DNA of 64,000 nt from the NCBI RefSeq assembly GCF_000496075.1, contig NZ_AWXZ01000016.1, forward strand, positions 90,326 to 154,325, given 5' to 3'. Below, in pieces: positions 10,376 to 19,545 of this stretch; position 1 is the stretch's first letter, and each line of letters opens with the position of its first letter. Origin of the DNA: Lutibaculum baratangense AMV1. GTDB taxonomy: Bacteria; Pseudomonadota; Alphaproteobacteria; Rhizobiales; Tepidamorphaceae. Below the pieces are notes generated by a model, which had not been told where the DNA came from, searched no databases, and was given only the letters and a program-made list of their open reading frames with translations. The translations under genes were made by a program, and so were the position numbers.

Positions 10376-10861
10376 ATGCTCGCGACACCCGAATTCTGGG
10401 TACTCGTCTCCTTCATCCTCTTCGTGGCGCTCATCGTCTATCTGAAGGCACCGGCGCAGATCACCGGTGCGCTGGACAAGCGCGCGGACCGGATCCGCAA
10501 CGAGCTCGACGAGGCGCGCCGCCTCCGCGAGGAGGCGCAGAGCCTGCTCGCGGAATACCAGCGCAAGCGCCGCGACGCGGAGAAGGAGGCGGCGGAGATC
10601 GTCTCCAACGCCAAGGCGGAAGCCGACCGGATGAAGACGGAAGCCCGCCAGCAGATGGAAGAGATGGTCGCGCGCCGCGAGCGCATGGCCGAGATGAAGA
10701 TCGCCCAGGCCGAGGAGCAGGCGATCGCCGACGTCCGCGCCGCAGCGGCGGACGCCGCCGTCGCGGCCGCGAGCCGCATCCTGCAGGACAAGGTGTCGGG
10801 ACAGACCGCCGATGGTCTGATCGACCAGTCGATCACGCAGGTGAAGGCCCGGCTTCAATAG
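10376..10861 (+). CDS. atpF: ATP synthase Fo subunit b
   Basis: The second b-type stator subunit, which pairs with b' to hold F1 against rotation. It has 161 residues. One N-terminal membrane helix (FWVLVSFILFVALIVYL) is followed by the conserved KRADRIRNELDEARRLREEA coiled coil that continues to the C terminus. It starts 12 nt after the b' gene, and a strong intrinsic terminator follows. The F1 genes are not in this window, consistent with the separate Fo and F1 operons of alphaproteobacteria. Confidence 0.96.
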   Translation: MLATPEFWVLVSFILFVALIVYLKAPAQITGALDKRADRIRNELDEARRLREEAQSLLAEYQRKRRDAEKEAAEIVSNAKAEADRMKTEARQQMEEMVARRERMAEMKIAQAEEQAIADVRAAAADAAVAAASRILQDKVSGQTADGLIDQSITQVKARLQ

Positions 10862-10892
10862 GCCGCTTCCGCCTCGGCCCACAGCGTACTCG

Positions 10893-10922
10893 AAAGCCCC
10901 GGCACGTCCGGGGCTTTTCTTT
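10893..10922 (+). terminator. Intrinsic terminator of the Fo operon
   Basis: AAAGCCCCGG, loop CACG, then TCCGGGGCTTTTCTTTT. The stem of about 9-10 bp is GC-rich and followed by a T-rich tract, placed 31 nt after the atpF stop codon. The A-rich 5' flank means it could also work for gcvPB transcripts arriving on the minus strand. Confidence 0.9.
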
Positions 10923-11005
10923 TGCGGGCGGCCACAGCCCGTCCGAACTCGCTCGCGGCCGGCAGAAGCTCGCCCGAGGTGGGGCTTCCGCCGCTCGCGC
11001 GGGGC

Positions 11006-12586
11006 CTACTCGGCGGCGTCCGCCTGGGGGCGGCGTGGGAGCCAGCACAGGATCGGCTTGCGGGCCGCAGTCGTCTCGTCGAGGCGGCGGCGGGGGGCGT
11101 AGCGCGGCGCGTCGGCGAAGCGTGCCCGGTCGCCCCGCTTGGCCGCGATCACGAGATCCCGCAGCGTCGCGACGAACAGGTCGAGGCTCGCCTTCGACTC
11201 CGACTCCGTCGGCTCGATCAGCATCGCGCCGTGGACGACGAGCGGGAAATAGATCGTCATCGGGTGGAAGCCCTCGTCGATCAGCGCCTTCGCGATGTCG
11301 AGCGTCGAGATGTCGCTCTCGTAGAGGAACCCATCGTCGAACAGCACCTCGTGCATCGAGGGATGGTCTGGGAACGGCACGCTCATCAGGTCCGAGAGGC
11401 ACGCGCGGACGTAGTTCGCGGACAGCACCGCATCCTCGGCCGCCTGCCGCATGCCGTCCGAGCCGTGGCTCATCATCCAGGCGAGCGCCCGGACGAACAT
11501 GCCCATCTGGCCGTGGAAGGCCGTCATCCGCCCGAAGGGCCGCGTCTCGTCGCCCTCCGCGGCATGCTCGACAAGGTCGAAACCCTGCTCGCCGTTCGAG
11601 ACGACCCAGGGCAGCGGCGCGAAGGGCGCGAGCGCTTCGGACAGGACGACCGGTCCGGCGCCGGGCCCGCCGCCGCCATGGGGCGTCGAGAAGGTCTTGT
11701 GCAGGTTGATGTGCATCGCGTCGACGCCGAGGTCGCCCGGGCGGACACGCCCCTGGATGGCGTTGAAGTTCGCGCCGTCGCAGTAGAAATAGGCGCCGGC
11801 TTCGTGCACGGCCTTCGCGATCTCGATCACGTCGGGCTCGAAGAGGCCGCAGGTGTTCGGGTTCGTCAGCATCAGCGCCGCGACCTGGGGGCTCATCTTC
11901 GACCGGACAGCTTCGGGGTCGACGGTGCCGTCCTCCCGTGCGGGCACCGTCTCCACCTTGTAGCCGAGGAGCGCCGCGGTTGCGGGATTCGTGCCGTGGG
12001 CGGATTCCGGCACGAGTACGATCGAGCGTGCATCGCCCTTCGCCTGATGCGCGGCCTTGATCGCCATCATGCCGCAGAGCTCGCCATGCGCGCCGGCCTT
12101 CGGCGACATGGCGACCGCCGGAAGGCCAGTCGCGACCTTGAGCCAATGGGCGAGCGTGTCGATGAGCTCCAGCGCCCCCTGCACCGTCGAGACCGGCTGC
12201 AGCGGATGGATGTCGGAGAGGCCCGGCAGCCGCGCCACCGCCTCGTTGAGGCGGGGGTTGTGCTTCATGGTGCAGGAGCCGAGCGGGTAGATCCCGGAAT
12301 CGATCGCGTAGTTCGAGCGCGACAGCCGCACATAGTGCCGCATCGTCTCCGGCTCCGACAGGCCCGGCAGGTCGAGGGGCTTTCGCCGCTCGAGCCCGCC
12401 GAGCCTGAGGCTCTCCTCCTCCGAGCCCGCCGGCAGGTCGACGCCAGTCTCGCGCTCCCTGCCATATTCGAAGATCAGCGGCTCCTCGATCCGCAGGCCG
12501 CGGTTGCCGGTGAAGGTGTCGAGGCGGTCGGCCGGCTCGGTGCCGGCCTCGCCCGCGGTCTGGCGACCCTGGCGGTTCATGGTCAT
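11006..12586 (-). CDS. gcvPB: Glycine dehydrogenase (decarboxylating) subunit 2 (P-protein)
   Basis: The PLP-carrying half of the split P-protein of the glycine cleavage system; it decarboxylates glycine and passes the aminomethyl group to GcvH. It has 526 residues. The PLP lysine is in [20 protein letters not shown], and the upstream block [16 protein letters not shown] is also typical. The ATG at 12586 overlaps the gcvPA stop by 4 nt (ATGA), so translation is probably coupled; a second ATG at 12580 is possible. It is the last gene of the riboswitch-controlled gcvT-gcvH-osmC-gcvPA-gcvPB operon. Confidence 0.96.
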   Translation of the reverse strand: MTMNRQGRQTAGEAGTEPADRLDTFTGNRGLRIEEPLIFEYGRERETGVDLPAGSEEESLRLGGLERRKPLDLPGLSEPETMRHYVRLSRSNYAIDSGIYPLGSCTMKHNPRLNEAVARLPGLSDIHPLQPVSTVQGALELIDTLAHWLKVATGLPAVAMSPKAGAHGELCGMMAIKAAHQAKGDARSIVLVPESAHGTNPATAALLGYKVETVPAREDGTVDPEAVRSKMSPQVAALMLTNPNTCGLFEPDVIEIAKAVHEAGAYFYCDGANFNAIQGRVRPGDLGVDAMHINLHKTFSTPHGGGGPGAGPVVLSEALAPFAPLPWVVSNGEQGFDLVEHAAEGDETRPFGRMTAFHGQMGMFVRALAWMMSHGSDGMRQAAEDAVLSANYVRACLSDLMSVPFPDHPSMHEVLFDDGFLYESDISTLDIAKALIDEGFHPMTIYFPLVVHGAMLIEPTESESKASLDLFVATLRDLVIAAKRGDRARFADAPRYAPRRRLDETTAARKPILCWLPRRPQADAAE

Positions 12587-13926
12587 GCGAGCACCTCCTT
12601 CAGGCACGAGGCGAAGACGTCGATGTCCTCGTCGGTGTTCGTTTCCGTGGCCGCGACGACGAGGAGGTCGTCGAGCCCCTCGCCGGGACGCAGGCGGCTC
12701 ATCGGCACGCCGCCGAGCACGCCCTTCCCCGCCAGCGCCTCGGCGATCTCGGCGGCGGGCTTCGGGAGGCGGACGGTGAACTCGTTGAAGAACGCCTTGT
12801 TGAGCACCTCCACGCCCGGCACCTCGGCCAGCGCGTCGGCGAGCCTGGTCGCCCTGGCATGGTTGAGCCGCGCCAGGCGTTCGAGACCGACGCCGCCGAG
12901 CAGTGTCAGGTGGACCGTGAAGGCGAGCGCGCAGAGGCCCGAATTCGTGCAGATGTTCGAGGTCGCCTTCTCGCGGCGGATGTGCTGCTCGCGGGTCGAC
13001 AGCGTCAGCACGTAGCCGCGCTTGCCCTCCACGTCGACCGTCTCGCCGCAGACACGGCCCGGCATCTGGCGCAGGAACTTCTGGCGCGTCGCGAAGAGGC
13101 CGACATACGGGCCGCCGAAATTGAGGCCGTTGCCGAGCGACTGGCCCTCCGCGACGACGATGTCGGCCCCTTGCGCGCCTGGCGGCACCATCAGCCCGAG
13201 CGAGACGGCCTCCGTGACGACGGCGACGAGGAGCGCGCCGGCCTCGTGCGCCCTCTCCGCGATCGGCTTCAGGTCGACGGGATGGCCGAACACGTCGGGC
13301 GTCTGCACGACGACGCAGGAGCACGTGCCGTCGATCGCCGAGAGGAGATCCTCGCCACCCTCCGGTGTCGGCGTCAGGAACACGGTGTCGTGAGAGGAGA
13401 GGCGCGACGTCGTCTCGACGACCGCGGCGTAGTGCGGGTGGAGGTTGCCGGCGACGACGGCCCTGCTGCGCTTCGTGAGGCGGTGCGCCATCAACACGGC
13501 CTCGGCCGTCGCCGTCGAGCCGTCATACATCGAGGCGTTCGCGACCTCCATGCCGGTGAGCTCGCAGACCTGCGTCTGGAACTCGAAGAGCACCTGCAGC
13601 GTGCCCTGGCTGATCTCGGGCTGATACGGCGTATAGGAGGTCAGGAACTCCGAGCGCTGGATCAGGTGGTCGACGGTCGCCGGCACGTGGTGGCGATAGG
13701 CGCCGGCGCCGCAGAAGAAGGCCGCGTCGCCCGCGGCGAGGTTGCGGCGGGCGAAGCGCCGAAACCGGCGCTCGACCTCGATCTCGCTCTTCGCGGCCGG
13801 CAGGTCGACCGGGCCGTCGAGCCACGCCGCGCGCGGGACGTCGGCGAACAAATCGTCGATCGAGCCGACACCGATCCGGTGGAGCATGGCGGCGCGGTCG
13901 TCCGCGCTAAGGGGCAGGTAGCGCAA
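12583..13926 (-). CDS. gcvPA: Glycine dehydrogenase (decarboxylating) subunit 1 (P-protein)
   Basis: The N-terminal half of the two-subunit glycine decarboxylase. The family start is recognisable as [19 protein letters not shown], but no ATG precedes it. The minus strand shows GGAGG, 7 nt, then TTG, so I place the start at TTG 13926, giving 447 residues, the usual length. Conserved blocks include [14 protein letters not shown] [33 protein letters not shown] and [16 protein letters not shown]. It begins 2 nt after the osmC-like stop and overlaps gcvPB by 4 nt. Confidence 0.95.
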   Translation of the reverse strand: MRYLPLSADDRAAMLHRIGVGSIDDLFADVPRAAWLDGPVDLPAAKSEIEVERRFRRFARRNLAAGDAAFFCGAGAYRHHVPATVDHLIQRSEFLTSYTPYQPEISQGTLQVLFEFQTQVCELTGMEVANASMYDGSTATAEAVLMAHRLTKRSRAVVAGNLHPHYAAVVETTSRLSSHDTVFLTPTPEGGEDLLSAIDGTCSCVVVQTPDVFGHPVDLKPIAERAHEAGALLVAVVTEAVSLGLMVPPGAQGADIVVAEGQSLGNGLNFGGPYVGLFATRQKFLRQMPGRVCGETVDVEGKRGYVLTLSTREQHIRREKATSNICTNSGLCALAFTVHLTLLGGVGLERLARLNHARATRLADALAEVPGVEVLNKAFFNEFTVRLPKPAAEIAEALAGKGVLGGVPMSRLRPGEGLDDLLVVAATETNTDEDIDVFASCLKEVLA

Positions 13927-13928
13927 GA

Positions 13929-14417
13929 TCAGGCCTCCGCGCTTTCGGTGATGTGACTGACGACGAGGGGCTCGAGAGCTAGCTCGGTCTTCACCGAGTT
14001 GGCGATGAAGCAGCGCTCGTGCGCGTCCTCGTGGAGCTTGTTGAAGGTCTCCGCATCCGGAGCCTCGCCGGCAAAGACGACCCGCGGCCTGAGCGTCACC
14101 CGCTCGAGCCAGTAGCGGCCGGAGGCGAGACGGCCCATCGTGCCGCTCGCCTCGTCCCGGTAGGCCTCGACGGCGAAGCCCGCGTGCCGCGCGAGATCGA
14201 GGAACCAGAGCATGTGGCAGGACGCGAGGGCGGCGACGAAGGCCTCCTCGGGATCGACCGCGTCCTCGCGCGACAGCGGCGGACGGACGACGGAGGGCGA
14301 GGCCGAGCCCGGCACGGTGAGCCCCCCGTCGAAATGCCACTCATGCGCGCGGGAGTAGCGGCCGGCGAGGAAATCTCCCTCGCGGCGCCAGACGACGATC
14401 GCATCGTGCGCGGACAT
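13929..14417 (-). CDS. OsmC/Ohr-family protein in the gcv operon
   Basis: A 162-residue OsmC-fold protein. The family reduces organic hydroperoxides through two cysteines. Here the two expected positions are in [15 protein letters not shown] and in [12 protein letters not shown], with the usual spacing. An Arg-rich N-terminal segment and a [14 protein letters not shown] helix support the family call. It sits between gcvH and gcvPA, with gaps of 6 and 2 nt, so it is made together with the glycine cleavage enzymes under glycine control. A role in protecting lipoyl or flavin thiols from peroxides would make sense there, but this is only an inference. Confidence 0.85.
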   Translation of the reverse strand: MSAHDAIVVWRREGDFLAGRYSRAHEWHFDGGLTVPGSASPSVVRPPLSREDAVDPEEAFVAALASCHMLWFLDLARHAGFAVEAYRDEASGTMGRLASGRYWLERVTLRPRVVFAGEAPDAETFNKLHEDAHERCFIANSVKTELALEPLVVSHITESAEA

Positions 14418-14423
14418 CTCGCG

Positions 14424-14798
14424 TCAGGCCTCCGCCTCGACGTGCGCCTTGTAGGCGGCCTCGTCCATCAGCGCCTCGAGCTCGCTCGCGTCCGACAACC
14501 TGAGCTTGAAGAACCATCCCTCGCCCGCCGCGTCGGCGTTCACCTTCGCGGGCTCTCCCTCGAGCGCGCCGTTCGTCTCGACGATCTCGCCGGAGACGGG
14601 CGCATAGACCTCGCTCGCGGCCTTCACCGATTCGACGACGGCCACCTCGTCGCCCTTGGCGACGGTCTTGCCGACCTCCGGCAGCTCGACGAAGACGACG
14701 TCGCCGAGCTGCTCCTGCGCATAGGTGGTGATGCCGACGGTCGCCACCTCGCCCTCGACGCGCACCCATTCGTGGTCCTTGGAATAGCGGGTCGTCAT
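14424..14798 (-). CDS. gcvH: Glycine cleavage system H protein
   Basis: The lipoyl carrier that shuttles the aminomethyl group between P-, T- and L-proteins. It has 124 residues. The lipoylated lysine is in [19 protein letters not shown], about residue 60. The N terminus [17 protein letters not shown] is the classic H-protein start, and [22 protein letters not shown] near the end is also typical. It is the second gene of the operon, 34 nt after gcvT. The L-protein (lpd) is not in the window. Confidence 0.97.
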   Translation of the reverse strand: MTTRYSKDHEWVRVEGEVATVGITTYAQEQLGDVVFVELPEVGKTVAKGDEVAVVESVKAASEVYAPVSGEIVETNGALEGEPAKVNADAAGEGWFFKLRLSDASELEALMDEAAYKAHVEAEA

Positions 14799-14832
14799 GT
14801 CTGTCTCTCTCCTCGGCCTTCCGGCTCTACGA

Positions 14833-15981
14833 TCAACGCGCGTAACGGTGGGGGACGAAGGGCAGCGGCACGATGCGCGCCGGAGCGGCCTTGCCGCGGA
14901 CGACGAGATCGAGCGTGTCCGCTCCGAGCGCGTCGCGGCTCACATAGCCCATGGCGACCGCCCCGCCCGCGGACGGGCCGAAGCCGCCGCTCGTGACGAT
15001 GCCGACGACCTCCTCGCCGCGCCGGATCTCGGCGCCTTCGCGGGCGATCGAGCGACCTTCGGGCTTCAGGCCGACACGGCGGCGCGAGGGGCCTTCGGCG
15101 ATCTCGCGCAGGATGCGCGGCGCTCCTGGGAAGTCGCCGGCCTCGCGCCGGCGCTTCGGGATCGTCCAGTCGAGGTCGGCCTCGATCGGGCTCGTCGTTT
15201 CGTCGAGTTCGTGGCCGTAGAGGCAGAGGCCCGCCTCGAGCCGCAGCGAGTCGCGGGCGCCGAGGCCCACCGGCATCACCCGCTCGTCGGCGGCGAGCAG
15301 GTCCCAGAGCTCGCCGACCTTGTCGTCCGGCACGGAGATCTCGAATCCGTCCTCGCCGGTATAGCCGGAGCGCGTGACGATCGCCTGCCCCACCCCGTCG
15401 AGAGCGAGCTCTCGTGCCTCCATGAAGGCGAGCGAGGCGATGTCGGGGTGGAGCGCCCTCAAGACGCCGGCGGAGGCCGGCCCCTGCACGGCGAGCAGCG
15501 CGAGCGACGGCGCGGGCGTGAGGCGAACGCCGGCCGGCAGCCTGCTGGAGAGATGGGCGAAGTCCACGTCCTTCCGCGCGGCATTCACCACGAGCAGGAG
15601 CGTGCCGTCGCGGTCCCGGTCGGCGGGCCGCATCACCATCAGGTCGTCGATGACGCCGCCCTCCTCGTTGAGGAGAAGCGTGTAGCGCATGCGGCCGGGC
15701 TTCAGGCTGGCGATATCGCCGGGGACCAGGGTCTCGAGTGCTTTCGCCGCCGCCTCATGATCGGGCCCCAGGAGCAGTGCCTGGCCCATATGCGAGACGT
15801 CGAAGAGACCCGCCTTCTCGCGGGTCCACTGGTGCTCGGCGACGATGCCGCGATACTGCACCGGCATCTCGTAGCCGGCGAAGGGCACGAGCTTCGCGCC
15901 GGCGGCGGCGTGGCGACCGTGAAGAGGCGTTCGCTTGAGGTCTTCGGGAGTGCTGGACGTTTCGGGCGGCTGACCGGCCAT
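14833..15981 (-). CDS. gcvT: Glycine cleavage system aminomethyltransferase (T-protein)
   Basis: Transfers the methylene group to tetrahydrofolate and releases ammonia. It has 382 residues from MAGQPPETS. Family blocks include [61 protein letters not shown] and [20 protein letters not shown]. The internal ATG was preferred: starting at 16035 would run the frame back to the edge of the riboswitch. It is the first gene of the operon, about 57 nt downstream of the tandem glycine riboswitch. Confidence 0.96.
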   Translation of the reverse strand: MAGQPPETSSTPEDLKRTPLHGRHAAAGAKLVPFAGYEMPVQYRGIVAEHQWTREKAGLFDVSHMGQALLLGPDHEAAAKALETLVPGDIASLKPGRMRYTLLLNEEGGVIDDLMVMRPADRDRDGTLLLVVNAARKDVDFAHLSSRLPAGVRLTPAPSLALLAVQGPASAGVLRALHPDIASLAFMEARELALDGVGQAIVTRSGYTGEDGFEISVPDDKVGELWDLLAADERVMPVGLGARDSLRLEAGLCLYGHELDETTSPIEADLDWTIPKRRREAGDFPGAPRILREIAEGPSRRRVGLKPEGRSIAREGAEIRRGEEVVGIVTSGGFGPSAGGAVAMGYVSRDALGADTLDLVVRGKAAPARIVPLPFVPHRYAR

Positions 15982-16038
15982 GGGAACCCCGCGATGTCGG
16001 ACACATCGGGCCGCCTGTCGAAAGGCGAACCACACGAT

Positions 16039-16230
16039 GCCCCCTCTGTCGCAGGACCTGAGAGATTTCGCCGCGGCAGATCCCGCGAGCTTACCCCCGT
16101 CGGTGAGCCGGCGACGCGATGCCGCCGGCTGCTTTCCAGAGTCTCATCCCCCTGCGGTCCCTGGTGCCTGAGAGTTTCCGGGGCCGGTTGCTCCTTCGGC
16201 GCCGGCCGCGAGGGCCGGTCTCTCCCGCAG
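16039..16230 (-). promoter_or_regulatory. Tandem glycine riboswitch upstream of gcvT
   Basis: On the minus strand two glycine aptamers follow one another. The first begins GGGAGAGACC near 16226 and contains GCCGAAGGAGCAACC and CTCTCAGGCACC. The second has GGGGATGAGACTCTGGAAAGC, ACCGACGGGGGTAAGC and ATCTCTCAGGTCC, and ends GACAGAGGGGGC near 16039. The two are joined by a short linker, as in known cooperative tandem riboswitches. Its position just before gcvT indicates glycine-induced expression of the whole operon, the usual ON-switch behaviour. Confidence 0.93.
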
Positions 16231-16333
16231 GATTCGACTGAACGCCGGTCGAGTTTCGAGTGCCGGCCCGGCCTTGTCAACCACAGTCGAACGGGAGGGT
16301 GAGGCCGGCGCCGGGGATTCGTCGCGAGACCCC

Positions 16334-16957
16334 CTAGCGGCCGGAGCGGTCGTCGAACCCGGTGTAGATCACGTAGTGGTTGATGATGTCCTCGGCCGGG
16401 ATCTGGTAGGCGCCGGCCTGCTCCACATACGAATAGTCCGCTGAGTTCTCGCCCTGCGGCACCGTCACCGAAACGGTCGATCCCTTGCTCCAGACGGCCT
16501 GTCCGCCCGGCCGCACGAAGGCGGTGCGCACGGGCATCTGGAAGGTGCCGGGCTGCCCGGCGGGGCCGAGGATGACTCGTCCGGCGACGCCGTACTTGAT
16601 CGCCACCGCGCCGGTGCCCTCGAAGGTGCACTCGCGCGCGGTCCGGCTGATCGAGCCCTGGTAGATCAGGTAGGCCGGATCGCCGTCATGCCCACGGGCG
16701 TAGACGCGATGGGTCTCCGTGCCGTCGCGCACCGCCATCGGGGGGCAGGCGATGGCCGGCCGAAGCGCCGGCGCGTTCGGGTCGATCGGGACGGGATCGT
16801 CCTCGCCGGGCGTGCCGAAGACGAAGGCGCCGAGGCCACGCGTCGACTGGTTGAAGTCGCGACCGGCCTGCGTGTCGCAACCGGCGAGCGCGAGGGCACT
16901 CAGGATCACGAGCGCCGGAGCGAGGGCGGAAGGGCGGTCGACGCGGGGACGCAACAT
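16334..16957 (-). CDS. Putative lipoprotein, function unknown
   Basis: A 207-residue protein with a signal peptide and a lipobox LALAGC (cysteine near residue 27), so it should be lipidated and anchored in the envelope. The mature part starts with a hydrophilic stretch, then a Pro-rich linker (VPIDPNAPALRPAIACPP). A beta-rich domain with two further cysteines (in IACPP and RECTF) follows, which could form a disulfide. I do not recognise a named family. It is convergent in direction with nothing close by; it lies upstream of the gcv riboswitch on the same strand and divergent from ispH. Confidence 0.75.
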   Translation of the reverse strand: MLRPRVDRPSALAPALVILSALALAGCDTQAGRDFNQSTRGLGAFVFGTPGEDDPVPIDPNAPALRPAIACPPMAVRDGTETHRVYARGHDGDPAYLIYQGSISRTARECTFEGTGAVAIKYGVAGRVILGPAGQPGTFQMPVRTAFVRPGGQAVWSKGSTVSVTVPQGENSADYSYVEQAGAYQIPAEDIINHYVIYTGFDDRSGR

Positions 16958-17045
16958 CGTTCTTGGGGCTCCAGCCTTTCACCAGATCTCAACGGACAGG
17001 CCCGGCCTTATAGCAAAGCCTTTCCTGCCATGCACGCGCCTCGGC

Positions 17046-17074
17046 TTGACAGCGCCGGCGCGGACCACAGTATT
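17046..17074 (+). promoter_or_regulatory. Possible promoter for ispH
   Basis: A perfect TTGACA at 17046-17051 is followed, after 17 nt, by AGTATT at 17069-17074. The -10 match is weak, so this is a candidate only. It lies 63 nt upstream of the ispH start and on its strand. Confidence 0.35.
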
Positions 17075-17136
17075 GCCGCGACGTTCGGCGATCCTCGCAC
17101 GAACCTTCTGTCCGCGCATATTCCAACGGTGTCTCC

Positions 17137-18090
17137 TTGGCCAAGCCCCCGCTCAAGATCCTGCTCTGCAGCCCGCGCGGCTTCTGCGCCGGCGTCGATC
17201 GCGCCATCCAGATCGTCGAGCTCGCCCTGAAGCGCTTCGGCCAGCCTGTGTACGTGCGCCACGAGATCGTGCACAACCGCTTCGTGGTCGACAGCCTGAA
17301 GGCCAAGGGCGCGATCTTCGTGGAAGAGCTCGACGAGATTCCGGACACCGACGCGCCGGTGATCTTCTCCGCGCACGGCGTCGCGAAGGCCGTGCCCGCG
17401 GCCGCGAAGGCCCGCAACCTGTTCCAGCTCGACGCCACCTGCCCGCTCGTCACGAAGGTCCACCGCGAGGCCGAGATCCACCACCGGAAGGGCCGGCACG
17501 TCATCCTGATCGGCCACGCCGGCCACCCCGAGGTCGCAGGCACGATGGGCCAGCTTCCAGACGGCGCGGTGACGCTCGTGGAAACCGTCGAGGATGCCGA
17601 GCGCCTCGCGCCGGAGGACCGCGACCTCGCCTACATCACCCAGACGACGCTCTCCGTCGACGACACGCGGGCGATCATCGAGGTCCTGCAGCGGCGTTTT
17701 CCCGGCATTCACGGGCCGCACAAGGAAGACATCTGTTACGCGACGACGAACCGGCAGGAGGCCGTCAAGGCGGTCGCGCCCCGCGCCGGCGCCATGATCG
17801 TCGTCGGGGCGCCGAACTCCTCGAATTCGAAGCGCCTGGTCGAGGTGGCGGAACGCAGCGGCTGCCCCCGGGCCGAGCTCGTGCAGCGGGCGACGGAGAT
17901 ACCTGCCGACCTCTTCGCGGGCCTGACGACGCTCGGCATCACCGCCGGCGCCTCCGCTCCCGAGCAGCTCGTCGAGGAGGTGATCGCGGCCTTCGCGGAG
18001 CACTACGAGATCGACCTCGAGATGGTGTCTACCGCGGACGAAGACGTCGTCTTCAACCTTCCGCGCGCCCTGCGCGAAGCGGCCGCATAG
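17137..18090 (+). CDS. ispH: 4-hydroxy-3-methylbut-2-enyl diphosphate reductase
   Basis: The last enzyme of the MEP isoprenoid pathway; it reduces HMBPP to IPP and DMAPP with a 4Fe-4S cluster. It has 317 residues. The three cluster cysteines are visible as C11 ([13 protein letters not shown]), C102 ([12 protein letters not shown]) and C200 ([11 protein letters not shown]). The conserved [13 protein letters not shown] and [17 protein letters not shown] blocks are present. The frame begins at TTG (17137), giving [10 protein letters not shown]; no ATG or GTG lies closer to the conserved start. It is followed 4 nt later by thrB. Confidence 0.97.
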   Translation: MAKPPLKILLCSPRGFCAGVDRAIQIVELALKRFGQPVYVRHEIVHNRFVVDSLKAKGAIFVEELDEIPDTDAPVIFSAHGVAKAVPAAAKARNLFQLDATCPLVTKVHREAEIHHRKGRHVILIGHAGHPEVAGTMGQLPDGAVTLVETVEDAERLAPEDRDLAYITQTTLSVDDTRAIIEVLQRRFPGIHGPHKEDICYATTNRQEAVKAVAPRAGAMIVVGAPNSSNSKRLVEVAERSGCPRAELVQRATEIPADLFAGLTTLGITAGASAPEQLVEEVIAAFAEHYEIDLEMVSTADEDVVFNLPRALREAAA

Positions 18091-18094
18091 GACG

Positions 18095-19060
18095 ATGGCG
18101 GTCTACACGGAGGTTCCCGACGAGGAGCTGAACCGCTTCGTCGCCGACTACGACATCGGCACCGCCGTCTCTTTCAAGGGGATCGCAGAGGGGGTCGAGA
18201 ACTCGAACTTCCTCCTGAAGACGACGGAAGGGGTGTTCGTGCTGACGCTCTACGAGCGGCGCGTCGATCCTGCCGACCTGCCCTTCTTCATCGGCCTCCT
18301 CGAGCATCTCGCCGCGCGGGGCGTCACCTGTCCGCAGCCGCTTCGCGACCGCGGCGGGAACGTGCTGAAGACGCTGTGCCGGCGCCCCGCGGCTTTGATG
18401 ACCTTTCTCGAAGGAGTGTGGGTGCGACGCCCGACGGTCGAGCACTGCCAGGCACTGGGAGGGGCGCTGGCCTCGCTCCACGAAGCGGCCGCGGACTACG
18501 ATGGGCGGCGGGCAAACGCGCTCTCGGTCGACGGCTGGCGTCCGATCTTCGCCGCCGTGGCCGACCGCGCCGATTCCGTCGCGCCGGGCCTCTCGGCGGA
18601 GATGGAGACGGAGATTTCCTTCCTCGAGACGCATTGGCCCCAGGACCTGCCGGGCGGGATCATCCACGCAGACCTCTTTCCCGACAACGTGTTCTTTCTC
18701 GGGAACACGATCTCGGGCCTGATCGACTTCTACTTCGCCTGCCGCGACATGCTGGCCTACGACCTGGCGATCTGCCTCAACGCCTGGTGCTTCGAGCCGG
18801 ACATGTCGTTCAACCTGACGAAGGGCCGTGCGCTGATGAACGCTTATGCCCGTCGCCGCCCGCTCGGCGAGGCGGAGATCGCCGCTTTGCCGATCCTCGC
18901 GCGCGGCGCGGCGATGCGCTTCTTCGTGACGCGGCTCTACGACCTCGTCAACCATCCGCCAGGCGCCTTCGTGCGTCCGAAGGACCCGATGGAATACGCC
19001 AAGCGAATCCGCTTCCACCGCAGCGTCACCAACGCGCGCGAGTACGGGCTCGGCCTATGA
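18095..19060 (+). CDS. thrB: Homoserine kinase (ThrB2, APH-type fold)
   Basis: Phosphorylates homoserine in threonine biosynthesis. It belongs to the aminoglycoside-phosphotransferase-like type typical of alphaproteobacteria, not the GHMP type of enterics. It has 321 residues and starts [12 protein letters not shown]. The N-lobe shows [13 protein letters not shown] and the catalytic loop is [11 protein letters not shown] (HxDxxxxN). The metal-binding DF follows in [18 protein letters not shown]. It begins 4 nt after ispH and overlaps rnhA by 4 nt (ATGA), so the three genes form one transcript. Confidence 0.95.
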   Translation: MAVYTEVPDEELNRFVADYDIGTAVSFKGIAEGVENSNFLLKTTEGVFVLTLYERRVDPADLPFFIGLLEHLAARGVTCPQPLRDRGGNVLKTLCRRPAALMTFLEGVWVRRPTVEHCQALGGALASLHEAAADYDGRRANALSVDGWRPIFAAVADRADSVAPGLSAEMETEISFLETHWPQDLPGGIIHADLFPDNVFFLGNTISGLIDFYFACRDMLAYDLAICLNAWCFEPDMSFNLTKGRALMNAYARRRPLGEAEIAALPILARGAAMRFFVTRLYDLVNHPPGAFVRPKDPMEYAKRIRFHRSVTNAREYGLGL

Positions 19061-19530
19061 GCGGCAAGACGCGCATCGAGATCTGGACCGACGGCGCCTG
19101 TTCGGGGAACCCCGGCCCCGGAGGCTGGGGGGCCGTGCTGCGCTCGGGCGAGCACGAGAAGGAACTGAAGGGCGGCGAGGCCCACACCACGAACAACCGC
19201 ATGGAGCTGATGGCGGCGATCCGCGCGCTGCAGGCCCTGAAGCGTCCTTCGGCGGTCGCGATGCACGTCGATTCGCAGTATCTGCGGGGCGGCATCACCG
19301 GCTGGATCCACAACTGGAAGAAGAACAGCTGGCGCACCGCGGACAAGAAGCCCGTGAAGAACTCCGACCTCTGGCAGGAGCTCGATCAGGCGATCAAGAC
19401 ACACGACATCGAGTGGCACTGGGTGCGCGGCCACGCGGGCGACGCCGGCAACGAGCGGGCGGACGAACTGGCACGCGAGGGCATGGCGCCGTTCAAGAAG
19501 GCGAAGGCCGCCGCCGCTACCGGTGGCTAG
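19057..19530 (+). CDS. rnhA: Ribonuclease HI
   Basis: Degrades the RNA of RNA-DNA hybrids. It has 157 residues. Catalytic acidic residues are in [27 protein letters not shown] and [12 protein letters not shown], and the last one is in [19 protein letters not shown]. The basic handle [19 protein letters not shown] is present, as in E. coli RNase HI. Its ATG overlaps the thrB stop (ATGA), which argues for coupled translation. It converges with the TRAP permease gene, 15 nt away. Confidence 0.97.
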   Translation: MSGKTRIEIWTDGACSGNPGPGGWGAVLRSGEHEKELKGGEAHTTNNRMELMAAIRALQALKRPSAVAMHVDSQYLRGGITGWIHNWKKNSWRTADKKPVKNSDLWQELDQAIKTHDIEWHWVRGHAGDAGNERADELAREGMAPFKKAKAAAATGG

Positions 19531-19545
19531 CGGCCCCGGTCGCCA

